Shown: in pieces, positions 1 to 8,700 of the stretch
Layout: each line of letters begins with the position of its first letter
Numbering within the stretch: position 1 is the first letter of the stretch
NCBI GenBank assembly: GCA_004211695.1
Contig: SEEV01000069.1
Location: 1-38,909, forward strand
Direction: 5' to 3'
DNA length: 38,909 nt
Source of the DNA: Rhodococcus sp. (in: high G+C Gram-positive bacteria)
GTDB lineage: Bacteria > Actinomycetota > Actinomycetes > Mycobacteriales > Mycobacteriaceae
Position numbers and translations under genes: made by a program
The notes under the pieces: generated by a model
Databases searched by the model: none
What the model was told of the DNA's origin: nothing
The model's input: only the letters and a program-made list of their open reading frames with translations

Positions 1-112
1 ACGCGATCGAGCACGCACTGCACTGGTCATGCTTCCGACGCGAGCACCAAGCCGATGCCCGCAGACACCACTTCAGGCGCCGACTCAAGATCCAGGCATT
101 AGCCCTGTAGTA
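1..112 (+). mobile_element. 3' end of an IS transposase gene (partial)
   Basis: A reading frame open from the window edge (codons from base 3) ends at a TAG at 108-110. Its 35 visible residues end in a basic tail with HWSCFRREHQADARRHHFRRR, which resembles the W-x-x-x-RR-x-HQ-x-x-A-x-x-H-x-x-RR tail of actinobacterial DDE transposases, most likely IS701-like. It abuts the interrupted permease gene on the other strand. The junction falls at CTAG (113-116), which fits the YTAR target preference known for IS701 elements. The rest of the element lies outside the window, so the family call rests on a short tail. Confidence 0.6.
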
Positions 113-263
113 CTAGGACCCAGTTGATGGGTGCGATGTTGGCGCCGGCCCAGATCCAGAACTGGCCGGACACGCGCGTCGTGCGTGCTTCCTCGGGGAT
201 GGGTTGGAGTACGTCTTCGATGTCGTGGAGGTTGGGACTGTCCGCGAGTTTGTCGGTGACCAT
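99..263 (-). pseudogene. NCS1-family permease, N-terminal fragment cut by an IS
   Basis: The frame starts at ATG 263 with an AAGGAG ribosome site four bases upstream. It reads about 50 residues that match the cytoplasmic N-terminus and the start of the first membrane helix of nucleobase:cation symporter-1 proteins (purine, hydantoin, allantoin or thiamine-precursor permeases); WIWAGANIAPINWVL is diagnostic. Family members run to roughly 450-500 residues. Here the homology stops after Trp-Val-Leu at the CTAG at 113-116, and four codons of IS sequence follow before a TAA. The gene is therefore dead. It is divergent from the PucR-type regulator, a usual arrangement for a PucR protein and a nucleobase-like permease. 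The original substrate cannot be told. Confidence 0.75.
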
Positions 264-334
264 CGGACTCCTTCGTGAGGCCATGTGGGGATACCCATCA
301 TGCGGCGAGTGACCCGCATCACACCATTTACGCT

Positions 335-371
335 TTGACAATAAACTGGGGCTGCAAACGAACGGAATGTC
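335..371 (+). promoter_or_regulatory. putative pucR promoter
   Basis: TTGACA lies at 335-340, 31 bases before the ATG at 372, and there is no clear Shine-Dalgarno sequence. A -10 element at normal distance (around 358-363) would be poor and would put the transcript start almost on the ATG, so a leaderless message is possible. Inference from spacing only. Confidence 0.4.
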
Positions 372-1892
372 ATGTCACTGTCACTCGCCGACGTCCTCGC
401 GCACCCGAGTCTCGCCGCCGGCCGGCCCGTCGTTCGCGCCGGAGCCGACCTGCTGTCCCGACCTGTGCGCTGGGTGCACTCGAGTGAAGTGCTCGACATC
501 GCGCATCTGCTCCGCGGTGGAGAATTGCTGCTGACCGGCGGGTTCGCGCTCGCGTCCGCCGATCCGAACGGACTACGGCGATACGTGCGTGAACTGTCTG
601 CCCGCCGCGTCGCCGGGGTCGCCATCGAGACCGGTCCGCAATTGCTGCAGATCCCCGCGGAGCTGGTCGAGGAGGCGTCGGCGGCAGGCTTCCCGGTCGT
701 CGAGCTGCGTGGCGTCGTTCCGTTCGTGGAGGTTGCCGAGGCGATCAACGGCCTCCTGGTCAACGAATCGGTGCAGCGACTGCGCCGCGGTGACGCCGTC
801 GCACATGCGTTGTCCGAGGAGTTGGCCCGCGGCGGCGGGCCGGGAGAGTTGCTCGAGGTGCTCGCGCGACTCTCGCCCGGTGACCTGGCCCTCCTCGACG
901 CAACCGGCGACGTGATCGCGGCCCACGGGAACGAGATCACGTCGCCGGTGGAAGAGACCACACGGCCGGGTGCGGTCTCCGTGCCGGTATCCGTCCAGGG
1001 TGTCGGCGTGGCGACGCTGGTGGTGTCGCCCCGTGATCCGGCCGATCACGTCACCGCGGAGGCGATCATCGAGCGAGCGCCTGCGGCTCTGGCGATCTCG
1101 CTGCTGCGATCCTTTCCTCCCTCGGCCGCGGTCCGCGCGTCGCAGGCATTTCTGCGGATCGCCTCCCAGCCGAACCCTGCTCCGGAGCGTCTCGTTGCGG
1201 CGGCACGCGCGGCGGGGCTGGCCGACGCGGCGTCGTACGTCGGGATCGTGGGACGTGCGGTCGGCGGCACGGGTCCTCTCGCCGCCGTCGATGCCGCGCT
1301 GCATCGGTACTCGGCCGCGACGGTGTCGGCCACCGTCGGCGACGAACTGCAGGCGATCGTCGTGCTTCGGATCGAAGACCGAGCCGGTTCCCGCGGCGCA
1401 CTGGTCGAGTCGTTGCGCGCGACGCCTCGTGCCGAGTCGGCACGGGTGGCGGTGGGGCCGGTGGTCACGGGTGTCGTCGGACTGCCGGAGACGCTGTCGG
1501 AGGCGCGGTTCGCGCTCGACCTCGCCGCCGATCTCGGTATCGCCGACACGGTGGTGGACGCTGCGGAACTCGCGATCGAACGGCTCGGCCGTCGGATCGG
1601 CGACCCGGCGCTACTGTCTTCCTTCGTCCGGGACGTTCTCGGGCCGATCCTCGCGGCCGGTCCGGATCGTGCTCGCCGACTGATCGAGACGCTGGATGTC
1701 TACCTGCAGTGCGGGTGCAACAAGACCGAGTCGGCGGCCCGGCTCCACGTGCAGCGGCAGACGCTGTACCAACGGCTCGATCAGATCTTCGCGCTGCTCG
1801 GCGAAGATCCGACGGGTTCGCCGCGCCTCGCTGCCGTGCACCTCGCGACCCGCCTCTACCTCGGCGGTCTGGTCGACACCAGCGCGCTCTGA
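372..1892 (+). CDS. PucR-family transcriptional regulator
   Basis: This 506-residue protein has the two hallmark parts of the PucR/CdaR-like family. An N-terminal PucR domain (about residues 5-125) contains WVHSSEVLDIAHLLRGGELLLTGG, quoted here in part. A C-terminal helix-turn-helix (about 450-472) contains TESAARLHVQRQTLYQRLDQ. The middle is the usual variable GGDEF-like region. Such proteins often activate purine, allantoin or amino-acid catabolic genes in response to an intermediate. It is divergent from the destroyed NCS1 permease and 295 bases upstream of the MHS transporter/creatinase pair, so either could be its target. If the permease was its main target, the IS insertion has orphaned it. 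Family assignment is firm; the effector is unknown. Confidence 0.9.
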   Translation: MSLSLADVLAHPSLAAGRPVVRAGADLLSRPVRWVHSSEVLDIAHLLRGGELLLTGGFALASADPNGLRRYVRELSARRVAGVAIETGPQLLQIPAELVEEASAAGFPVVELRGVVPFVEVAEAINGLLVNESVQRLRRGDAVAHALSEELARGGGPGELLEVLARLSPGDLALLDATGDVIAAHGNEITSPVEETTRPGAVSVPVSVQGVGVATLVVSPRDPADHVTAEAIIERAPAALAISLLRSFPPSAAVRASQAFLRIASQPNPAPERLVAAARAAGLADAASYVGIVGRAVGGTGPLAAVDAALHRYSAATVSATVGDELQAIVVLRIEDRAGSRGALVESLRATPRAESARVAVGPVVTGVVGLPETLSEARFALDLAADLGIADTVVDAAELAIERLGRRIGDPALLSSFVRDVLGPILAAGPDRARRLIETLDVYLQCGCNKTESAARLHVQRQTLYQRLDQIFALLGEDPTGSPRLAAVHLATRLYLGGLVDTSAL

Positions 1893-1928
1893 CCGTCCGG
1901 GGTGACCGAGTGCCCCCTCGGCCCGACT

Positions 1929-1945
1929 GTTGCAACGGTGTTGCA
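1929..1945 (+). repeat. two GTTGCA half-sites, 11 bp apart
   Basis: GTTGCAAC (1929-1936, itself a palindrome) and GTTGCA (1940-1945) start one helical turn apart in the 295-base gap between pucR and the transporter gene. They share the GTTGC core of the full inverted repeat at 2118-2134 and could be an auxiliary binding region of the same regulator. Short motifs; low confidence. Confidence 0.3.
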
Positions 1946-2072
1946 TTCCCGTGAACATCGCCGGGAACGGCCGATGGGGGTAGCGCACCGCGGGCTTCTG
2001 CCTGTTTACTGCGGTTTCAGTGCTGGTTCATCCACTGCGACCGCCGTTCGTTCACGGGATCGAGGTGCACCG

Positions 2073-2101
2073 TTGACATGTGACGCCGCACACAATATGG
2101 T
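2073..2101 (+). promoter_or_regulatory. sigma-70-type promoter of the creatine operon
   Basis: TTGACA at 2073-2078 and TATGGT at 2096-2101 are separated by 17 bases. The predicted transcript start is near 2108, about 80 bases before the transporter ATG, and just upstream of the inverted repeat at 2118-2134. The rest of the 1893-2187 gap shows only a weak CCGAG/CTCGG hairpin after pucR (1906-1921). Confidence 0.6.
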
Positions 2102-2117
2102 CATTGAACGAATCGCA

Positions 2118-2134
2118 GTTGCAATGAACGCAAC
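2118..2134 (+). promoter_or_regulatory. putative IclR-type operator, GTTGC-N7-GCAAC
   Basis: A perfect five-base inverted repeat around seven bases (AATGAAC) lies 45 bases after the start of the -35 box, so at about +10 to +26. A site of the same sequence class lies 46 bases after the -35 box of the Rieske oxygenase operon (29082-29098), and two one-mismatch versions lie upstream of the ferredoxin operon. A site downstream of the start suggests repression. The binding protein is unproven: the IclR protein at 28096-28908 or the local one at 4890-5702. Confidence 0.55.
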
Positions 2135-2187
2135 GAATTGCTCTTCGTCGCAGTCGGCAAGCGTCGACGCACCGAGAAGGAGTGGGC

Positions 2188-3522
2188 ATGGCCCAAAACC
2201 TCAATTCACCCTCAGCCCCGCCGCAGACGGACGAGGATGGCGTGGTGAATCCCGCGCCCGGTGTCCTCCGGCGGGTCATCACGGCGAGCTTCATCGGCAA
2301 CTTCGTCGAATGGTTCGACTACGCCGTATACGGTTATCTCGCAACGGTTATCGCGACCGTGTTCTTTCCGGAGACGGAGCCCACGACGGCTCTCCTGGCC
2401 ACGTTCGCCGTCTTCGCCATCTCGTTCGTCATCCGACCGATCGGCGGCCTCGTCTGGGGTCACTTCGGTGACAAGATCGGACGTCGCACGGCGTTGTCGC
2501 TGTCGATCCTGATCATGTCGGCGTCGACTTTCTGTATCGGCCTGATTCCCGGGTTCGATCAGATCGGGTACCTCGCGCCGGTTCTGTTGCTGCTGGTTCG
2601 CATGGTGCAGGGTTTCTCCGCCGCCGGCGAGTACGCGGGCGCCTCGGCGTTCCTTGCCGAGTACGCCCCGGACCGAAGGCGCGGCCTGTTCACCAGTGTG
2701 GTGCCGGCCTCGACGGCCGCCGGACTTCTGTTCGGTTCGTTGATCGCGGCACTGCTGACCGCGGTGTTGTCGACGGAACAGCTCAATGGCTGGGGCTGGA
2801 GGTTGCCGTTCCTGCTCGCGGCGCCGATGGGTCTGATCGGGCGTTACATCCGGTTGAAGCTCGAGGACACCCCGAAGTTCCAGGAGATGGAACAGAAGGT
2901 GGAGTCCAACGCGCCGCTGTCGATCCTGTTCACCCACCATCGCCGGGCGATCCTCATCGCGTTCGGCGTCACCTGCCTCAACGCGGTCGGTTTCTACCTG
3001 ATTCTCAGCTACATGCCGACGTATCTGTCGGAGGTGTTGAACGTGAGCCACACCGCCTCGTTCGTCGCCGCGTCGATCGCGCTGGCCTGCTACATCTTCT
3101 TTATCTTCGGGATGGGTGCGCTCTCGGATCGCTTCGGCCGCAAGCGAGTTCTCATCGCCGCGTCGATCTGCTTCGCGCTGTTCACCGTCCCGCTGTTCAG
3201 TGCGCTCGGCGCCGTCGGAATCGTCGGCATGGTCCTCATCCAGATCGTGCTGTGCGCGTTCCTCACCATGAACGACGGCACCCTCCCGACGTTCCTGTCC
3301 GAGATCTTCCCGACCCAGGTCCGCTACAGCGGCTTCGCGTTCAGCTTCAACACCGCGAACGCGCTGTTCGGTGGGACGGCGCCCTTCGTCGCCACCCTGC
3401 TGATCGAGGTGACCGGCAGCAAACTCGCCCCCGCCTGGTACCTCGTCGCCGCCGCGCTCGTCGCGATGGGCTCGATGCTCATGGCCCGCGAAACCTCCCG
3501 TCGCCCCCTGGCCGACGCCTGA
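2188..3522 (+). CDS. MHS-family MFS transporter, probable creatine/betaine-type uptake
   Basis: This 444-residue protein has about twelve hydrophobic segments. The motif GNFVEWFDYAVYGYLA near residues 32-47 is typical of the metabolite:H+ symporter branch of MFS (ProP, ShiA, KgtP). The loop motif GHFGDKIGRR after helix 2 and its repeat SDRFGRKR in the second half are also present. ATG 2188 is chosen because AAGGAG (2177-2182) sits five bases before it; an in-frame GTG at 2182 overlaps that ribosome site. The gene is followed 72 bases later by creatinase in the same direction, so creatine, or a related zwitterion such as betaine or sarcosine, is the likely substrate. The family is clear; the substrate is inferred from context. 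Confidence 0.85.
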   Translation: MAQNLNSPSAPPQTDEDGVVNPAPGVLRRVITASFIGNFVEWFDYAVYGYLATVIATVFFPETEPTTALLATFAVFAISFVIRPIGGLVWGHFGDKIGRRTALSLSILIMSASTFCIGLIPGFDQIGYLAPVLLLLVRMVQGFSAAGEYAGASAFLAEYAPDRRRGLFTSVVPASTAAGLLFGSLIAALLTAVLSTEQLNGWGWRLPFLLAAPMGLIGRYIRLKLEDTPKFQEMEQKVESNAPLSILFTHHRRAILIAFGVTCLNAVGFYLILSYMPTYLSEVLNVSHTASFVAASIALACYIFFIFGMGALSDRFGRKRVLIAASICFALFTVPLFSALGAVGIVGMVLIQIVLCAFLTMNDGTLPTFLSEIFPTQVRYSGFAFSFNTANALFGGTAPFVATLLIEVTGSKLAPAWYLVAAALVAMGSMLMARETSRRPLADA

Positions 3523-3594
3523 CCCTCTCGACCTCCCGTCACACCGAACCGCGCGGCATCGCCGGATGTCGCCGACGTCTCGAAAAGGAACACC

Positions 3595-4815
3595 ATGAAT
3601 CTGGAACGCATCAAGAGCATCCCCAACGGCGAGAAGGTCGTTCCCACCTTCTCCCCGGTGGAGATGGACCGCCGGCTCGTGTCACTGCGTAAGCACATGG
3701 CGGACAACGGTGTCGATGCCGTTCTGTTCACCAGCTACCACAACATCAACTACTACTCCGACTTCCTGTTCACGGCGTTCGGCCGGAACTACGCCCTCGT
3801 CGTCACCCAGGACAGCTCGACCACCGTGTCCGCGAACATCGATGCCGGGATGCCGTGGCGGCGGTCGTTCGGCGAGAACGTCGTCTACACGGACTGGCAA
3901 CGGGACAACTTCGAGTACACGGTGCAGCAGGTGCTGGCGAAGCAGGGCATCTCCCGCGGCGTCCTCGGAGTCGAGGACGACCACATCACTCCCGACGTCC
4001 GGGCCCGGATCGCCGCGGTCCTGCCGGGGATGACGTTCGCCGACATCGCCCGGGCCACGATGCGCCAGCGCATGGTGAAGTCGGCGGAGGAGATCGAGCT
4101 GATCAAGCACGGAGCCCGGATCGGTGACCTCGGCGGCGAGGCGATCCGCGCGGCGATCACCGAGGGGGTCCCCGAATACGAGGTGGCGATCGCCGGCTCG
4201 AACGCGATGATCCGCGAGATCGCGGCCACCTTCCCGCACGCCGAACTGCGCGACACCTGGGTGTGGTTCCAATCGGGCATCAACACCGACGGCGCCCACA
4301 ACTGGGCGACCAGCCGGCAGGTCGAGCGCGGAGACATCCTGTCGCTCAACTGTTTCCCGATGATCGCCGGCTACTACACCGCGCTCGAACGCACCCTCTT
4401 CTACGGGGAACCGTCGGCCGAGCACCTGCGCTTGTGGGAGGTCAACGTCGCGGTGCACCGCCGCGGACTCGAACTGATCAAGCCGGGCGCGGTCTGCAAG
4501 GACATCGCGGCCGAGCTGAACGAGATCTACGAGGCCGAGGGACTGCTGCCGAACCGCACGTTCGGGTACGGGCACTCGTTCGGCGTGCTCTCGCACTACT
4601 ACGGGCGCGAGGCCGGACTCGAGCTGCGGGAGGACATCGACACCGTCCTCGAGCCCGGCATGGTGGTGTCGATGGAACCGATGATCATGGTGCCGGAGGG
4701 GCAGCCCGGCGCGGGCGGATACCGCGAGCACGACATCCTCGTGATCGGGGAGAACGGCGCCGAGAACATCACCAAGTTCCCGTTCGGACCCGACCACAAC
4801 ATCCTCGGCGTCTGA
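3595..4815 (+). CDS. creatinase (creatine amidinohydrolase)
   Basis: A 406-residue member of the M24 'pita-bread' fold that hydrolyses creatine to sarcosine and urea in the cytosol. It can be told from proline peptidases by close agreement with Pseudomonas creatinase (about 403 residues) along its whole length, for example FTSYHNINYYSDFL, INTDGAHN, LSLNCFPMIAGYYTALERT and GYGHSFGVLSHYYGREAG. The active-site residues His235, Glu265 and Glu361 sit three positions after His232, Glu262 and Glu358 of the Pseudomonas enzyme. The metal ligands of aminopeptidases are not conserved, as expected. An AAAGGA ribosome site precedes ATG 3595. Its product sarcosine is the substrate of the sarcosine oxidase encoded at 13474-18065. 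No creatininase or urease gene is in the window. Confidence 0.94.
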   Translation: MNLERIKSIPNGEKVVPTFSPVEMDRRLVSLRKHMADNGVDAVLFTSYHNINYYSDFLFTAFGRNYALVVTQDSSTTVSANIDAGMPWRRSFGENVVYTDWQRDNFEYTVQQVLAKQGISRGVLGVEDDHITPDVRARIAAVLPGMTFADIARATMRQRMVKSAEEIELIKHGARIGDLGGEAIRAAITEGVPEYEVAIAGSNAMIREIAATFPHAELRDTWVWFQSGINTDGAHNWATSRQVERGDILSLNCFPMIAGYYTALERTLFYGEPSAEHLRLWEVNVAVHRRGLELIKPGAVCKDIAAELNEIYEAEGLLPNRTFGYGHSFGVLSHYYGREAGLELREDIDTVLEPGMVVSMEPMIMVPEGQPGAGGYREHDILVIGENGAENITKFPFGPDHNILGV

Positions 4816-4821
4816 CCGCCG

Positions 4822-4855
4822 CGCCGACCCTGCCACCGGTGTGGCAGGGTCGGCG
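4822..4855 (+). terminator. hairpin after creatinase
   Basis: A perfect 15-base-pair stem (4822-4836 with 4841-4855) with the four-base loop CGGT begins six bases after the creatinase stop. There is no U-tract, which is common for GC-rich actinobacterial terminators. It probably reduces read-through into the IclR gene. Confidence 0.75.
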
Positions 4856-4889
4856 GTGGCGTATGCACAACTGAAGGAGCGCAACGATC

Positions 4890-5702
4890 ATGAGTGTGGA
4901 CGACGTCGATCGACTCGAAGGCCAGGACGCCGACGCGAAGCCGTCGCCGTCCGTCCTGCTCAACGGTCTCCGGGTGCTCGAATCCTTCTCGATCGCCGAA
5001 CCGGTGCTCGGTGTCACCGAGATCGCGCGCAAAGTCGACCTGCACAAGAGCAGCGTCTCGCGCATGCTCGCCACCCTGGAGAAGGCCGGCTACGTCGAAC
5101 GCGACGAGGGCACCGGCCGCTACCGTCTCGGCCTCGGACTGATCGCTCTGGCCGGACCGTTGCTGGCCAATCTGGACGTGCGCCGGGTCGCGCTCCCCGA
5201 ATTGGAGGAGCTCACGCGTCGCACCGGCGAGACCAGCGCGCTGATGGTGTGGAACGGCCACGAGTCCGTCGTCGTCGAACAGATTCCCAGCCCCAAGCAG
5301 GTGAAGCACACGGCCGCGGTGGGCACCCGGTACGACACTCACGCGAGTTCGTCCATCCAGGTGTTCCTCTCCGAGATGCCGCGGGCGGAGACCGAAAGGC
5401 TCTTCGACCGGCGGCTGCTCGTCGGGCCGGACGAGCGGGAGTCGCGGGGCGAGTATTTCGACGAGCTGAACGCGACGCGGGACCGCGGATACGCCGTCAA
5501 CGACGGCCGGACGTCGATCGAGGAGGTCGGCATCTCGGCGCCGGTTCGCGATCATCGCGGCGTTCTGGTGGCGGCCGTGATGTTGTCCGCGCCGCGGTTC
5601 CGGGTGCCCGAGTCCATGCTCGAGGCGCTCGGACGAACCGTCGCGGAATCGGCGAGGCGCGTGTCGGCGCGGCTGGGGGCACCCGCCGCGGCCCGCGACT
5701 GA
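4890..5702 (+). CDS. IclR-family regulator of the creatine locus
   Basis: A 270-residue protein with a winged helix-turn-helix at about residues 28-85 (GVTEIARKVDLHKSSVSRML, followed by the wing YRLGLGL) and a C-terminal IclR effector domain (about 100-260). ATG 4890 has AAGGAG ten bases upstream. It lies directly after creatinase in the same direction and is separated from it by a strong hairpin, so it may be expressed partly from its own promoter. It is the most natural local regulator of the transporter/creatinase pair. It belongs to the same family as the two IclR proteins at 25570 and 28096 but is clearly more distant from them than they are from each other. The effector is unknown; creatine or sarcosine would be reasonable guesses. 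Confidence 0.88.
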   Translation: MSVDDVDRLEGQDADAKPSPSVLLNGLRVLESFSIAEPVLGVTEIARKVDLHKSSVSRMLATLEKAGYVERDEGTGRYRLGLGLIALAGPLLANLDVRRVALPELEELTRRTGETSALMVWNGHESVVVEQIPSPKQVKHTAAVGTRYDTHASSSIQVFLSEMPRAETERLFDRRLLVGPDERESRGEYFDELNATRDRGYAVNDGRTSIEEVGISAPVRDHRGVLVAAVMLSAPRFRVPESMLEALGRTVAESARRVSARLGAPAAARD

Positions 5703-5776
5703 CCGCTTCGCATCCGCTTGTCGGACACCTGCCGCGGACTATTCTGGGTGGAGCGTGTCGGAGGTGGTGCAGGCCG

Positions 5777-8700
5777 ATGGCGAACGACGATCCGTGGGCA
5801 ACCCAGCGCGAGCCGGAGATCGCGACAGAACTGGCCGCCGCCGGGTTCGACGAAGCCGTGGAAATCGGCCGCGGCGGGTTCGGCGTCGTGTACCGCTGCC
5901 TGCAGGAAGATCTCGACCGCACCGTCGCCGTCAAGGTCCTGACGTCGAACCTCGATCCCGACAACCTGACGAGGTTCGTGCGCGAGCAGCGGGCGATGGG
6001 CCGGACGTCCGGGCACCCGAACATCGTCGCGGTCTACCAGGTCGGCGTCACCCGAAGCAGGCGCCCGTACCTCGTCATGCCGTACCACTCGTTCGGTTCG
6101 CTCGACGCACAGATCCGCCGCTCGGGTCCGCTCGGATGGCAGGAAGTGCTGCGGCTCGGGATCAAGATTTCCGGCGCCCTCGAAACCGCGCATCGCGGTG
6201 GGATGCTCCACCGCGACGTCAAACCCGCGAACATCCTGCTCACCGAATACGACGAACCGCAATTGACCGACTTCGGGATCGCCCGCGTCTCCGGCGGATT
6301 CGAGACGACGGCAGGCTCGATCACCGGCTCCCCGGCGTTCACCGCACCCGAAGTACTCGAAGGACGGCCTCCCACGGTCGAATCCGACGTCTACAGCCTC
6401 GGGTCCACACTGTTCTGCGCGTTGACCGGTCACGCCGCGTACGAGCGCAGGAGCGGTGAACAGGTCGTCGGCCAGTTCCTGCGGATCTCCACACAGGCCG
6501 TTCCCGACCTGCGGGACGCCGGAATCCCCGCCGACGTGTGCAGCGCCGTGGAACACGCCATGGCCCGCGCGGTCGAGGACAGGCCCGCGGGCGCCGCCGA
6601 CTTCGGCAACGAACTCCGCGCCGTGGAGCGACGCAACGGCCTGACCGTCGACGACATGTACATTCCGATTCAGCGGGCACCCGCGCAGCCCCACGACGGT
6701 GCCGCCGAGGCAACCCGGTCCCGTGGTTCCGGGACTCCCTACAACGTGCGGACGCCGCCGACCCCACCCGCGCCGGTCACGAAATTCCGCCCACCCACCA
6801 CCACCCGTCGGCTCGTGCCGCGACGGCGGCTGATCACCGCCCTCCGCGCAGGCCGGGACCGTCGGTTGACCCTCGTCCACGCGCCGGCCGGGTTCGGCAA
6901 GAGCAGCCTGGTGGCCCAGTGGCGCGACGACCTGGTCGAAGCGGGAACCGCGGTCGCATGGCTCACCGTCGACCGGGACGACAACCATCTGGTGTGGTTT
7001 CTCTCCCATCTGGTCGAGGCGATCCGGCGGGTGCGTCCCGAGGTCGTCGGCGAACTCGGTCAAGCGCTCGAGGAACACGGGAGCATGGTGGAGCGGTTCG
7101 TCCTCACCTCGCTGATCAACCGGCTCCACGACAGCGAGGAGGCCCTGGTCGTCGTGATCGACGATTGGCATCGGATCACCGACGCCGGACCAATCGACGC
7201 GATGACATTCCTCCTGGACAACGGCTGCCACCACCTGAAGATCGTCGTGGCGAGCCGGAGCCGGTCGGGTTTGCCGCTGAGCCGGATGCGGGTGCTCGAC
7301 GAACTGAACGAAATAGACTCCGGGGAACTGGCTTTCGACTTCGGTGAATCGCAGAACTTCCTGTCGGACCGAGTTCGGGTGCCCCTGAACGACACCGAAA
7401 TCGAACAACTGCGGGACTCGACCGACGGCTGGATCGCGGCGCTGCAGTTGGCGTCGCTGTCGTTGCGGGAAGACGGAAGTCCGGAGAATCTCATCGAACA
7501 ACTCCGGTCGGGCACCGACGCCATCGGTGAGTATCTGGCCGAGAACGTGCTCGACGCCCTCGAACCCGAGATGCTCGACTTCATGCTCGCCACGTCGGTC
7601 CCCGACAAGGTGTGCGGAGACCTGGCGTCGGCGCTGGCCGGGGTGCGGGACGGGCAGGCGAAACTCGAGCAGGTCGCCGCCCGCGATCTGTTCCTCGGCA
7701 GGACGGGGGACGACCGGCAGTGGTACCGCTACCACCACCTGTTCGCGCAGATCCTCCACCAGCGTCTCGAACGGGACCACCCCGGACGCATCACGGACCT
7801 GCACCTCGAGGCGCACGACTGGTTCCGGGAGCGGCACCTGCTGGGTGAGGCCGTCGATCACCTCCTCGCGGCGGGTGAACCGCAGCGAGCGGTGGAACTG
7901 CTCGAGGAGGACGACCTCTACCTCCTCGACAGGTCCCAGATGTCGACGTTGCTCTGTTTGATCGCGAAGCTGCCGGCCGAACTGGTGGCCGCGAGCCCCC
8001 GGCTGCAGCTCACCATCGGGTGGGCGAATTGCGAACTGCAGCGTCTCGAACTCGCGCAGGCCGCCCGAACCCGCGCGCTCGAACAACTCGACGGCGCGGA
8101 GATGCCCGAGCGCCGCGCCGCGCAGCTCCGAGTGGAAGCGGATGTCCTGCAAGGCGACATCGAGGCGACCGCCGACCGCATCGAGGGGGTGCGAGGTCTC
8201 GTCGCCGAATGCCTCGCGCAACCCGCGGAGTATCACCCGTTCGTGGTGTCGATGGCCGCGCTCCTCGAGACGTTCGTCGACTGTTACGAATTCCGATTCG
8301 AGGACGCGTACCGGAGGCAGAGCTGGGCGGCCCCGTATCACCGGCAGAACACCGGGCCGTACTCCGTGGCGTACGGATACTGTTTCGCCGGACTCGCGAA
8401 GTTCGAGCAGCTCGACATCGGCGGTGCGATGGAGTTGTACCGCAAGGCGTTCCAACTGGTCCGGGAGGCGGCGAACACGCAGTCGCAGCATGCGCGGCTG
8501 ACGCGCGCGCTGCTCGCCGAGGTGCACTACGAGCAGGGCCGGATCGACGAAGCGGAAGAGTTGATCAACGAGAGTTTCGACGCGGCCGCGCTCGGCGGCG
8601 CAACGGACTTCATGATCCGGCACTACTGCCTCGGAGCGCGCATCATGGCCGTGCGCGGCGATCGCGAGACCGCGGCACGCCGACTCGGTGAGGGCGCGCG

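Noticed and set aside
1906-1921. Hairpin after pucR as a terminator
   Set aside because: The stem is only five base pairs, with no U-tract; too weak to list as a feature.
3595-4815. Xaa-Pro aminopeptidase
   Set aside because: The M24 fold is shared, but whole-length agreement with creatinase and His235/Glu265/Glu361 at the creatinase positions favour creatine hydrolysis.
5552-8623. A 1023-codon open frame antisense to the PknK-like gene
   Set aside because: It mirrors the codon periodicity of a GC-rich gene, has low-complexity Arg/Asp/Gly-rich composition and no recognisable domain, while the plus strand has clear kinase and ATPase motifs.
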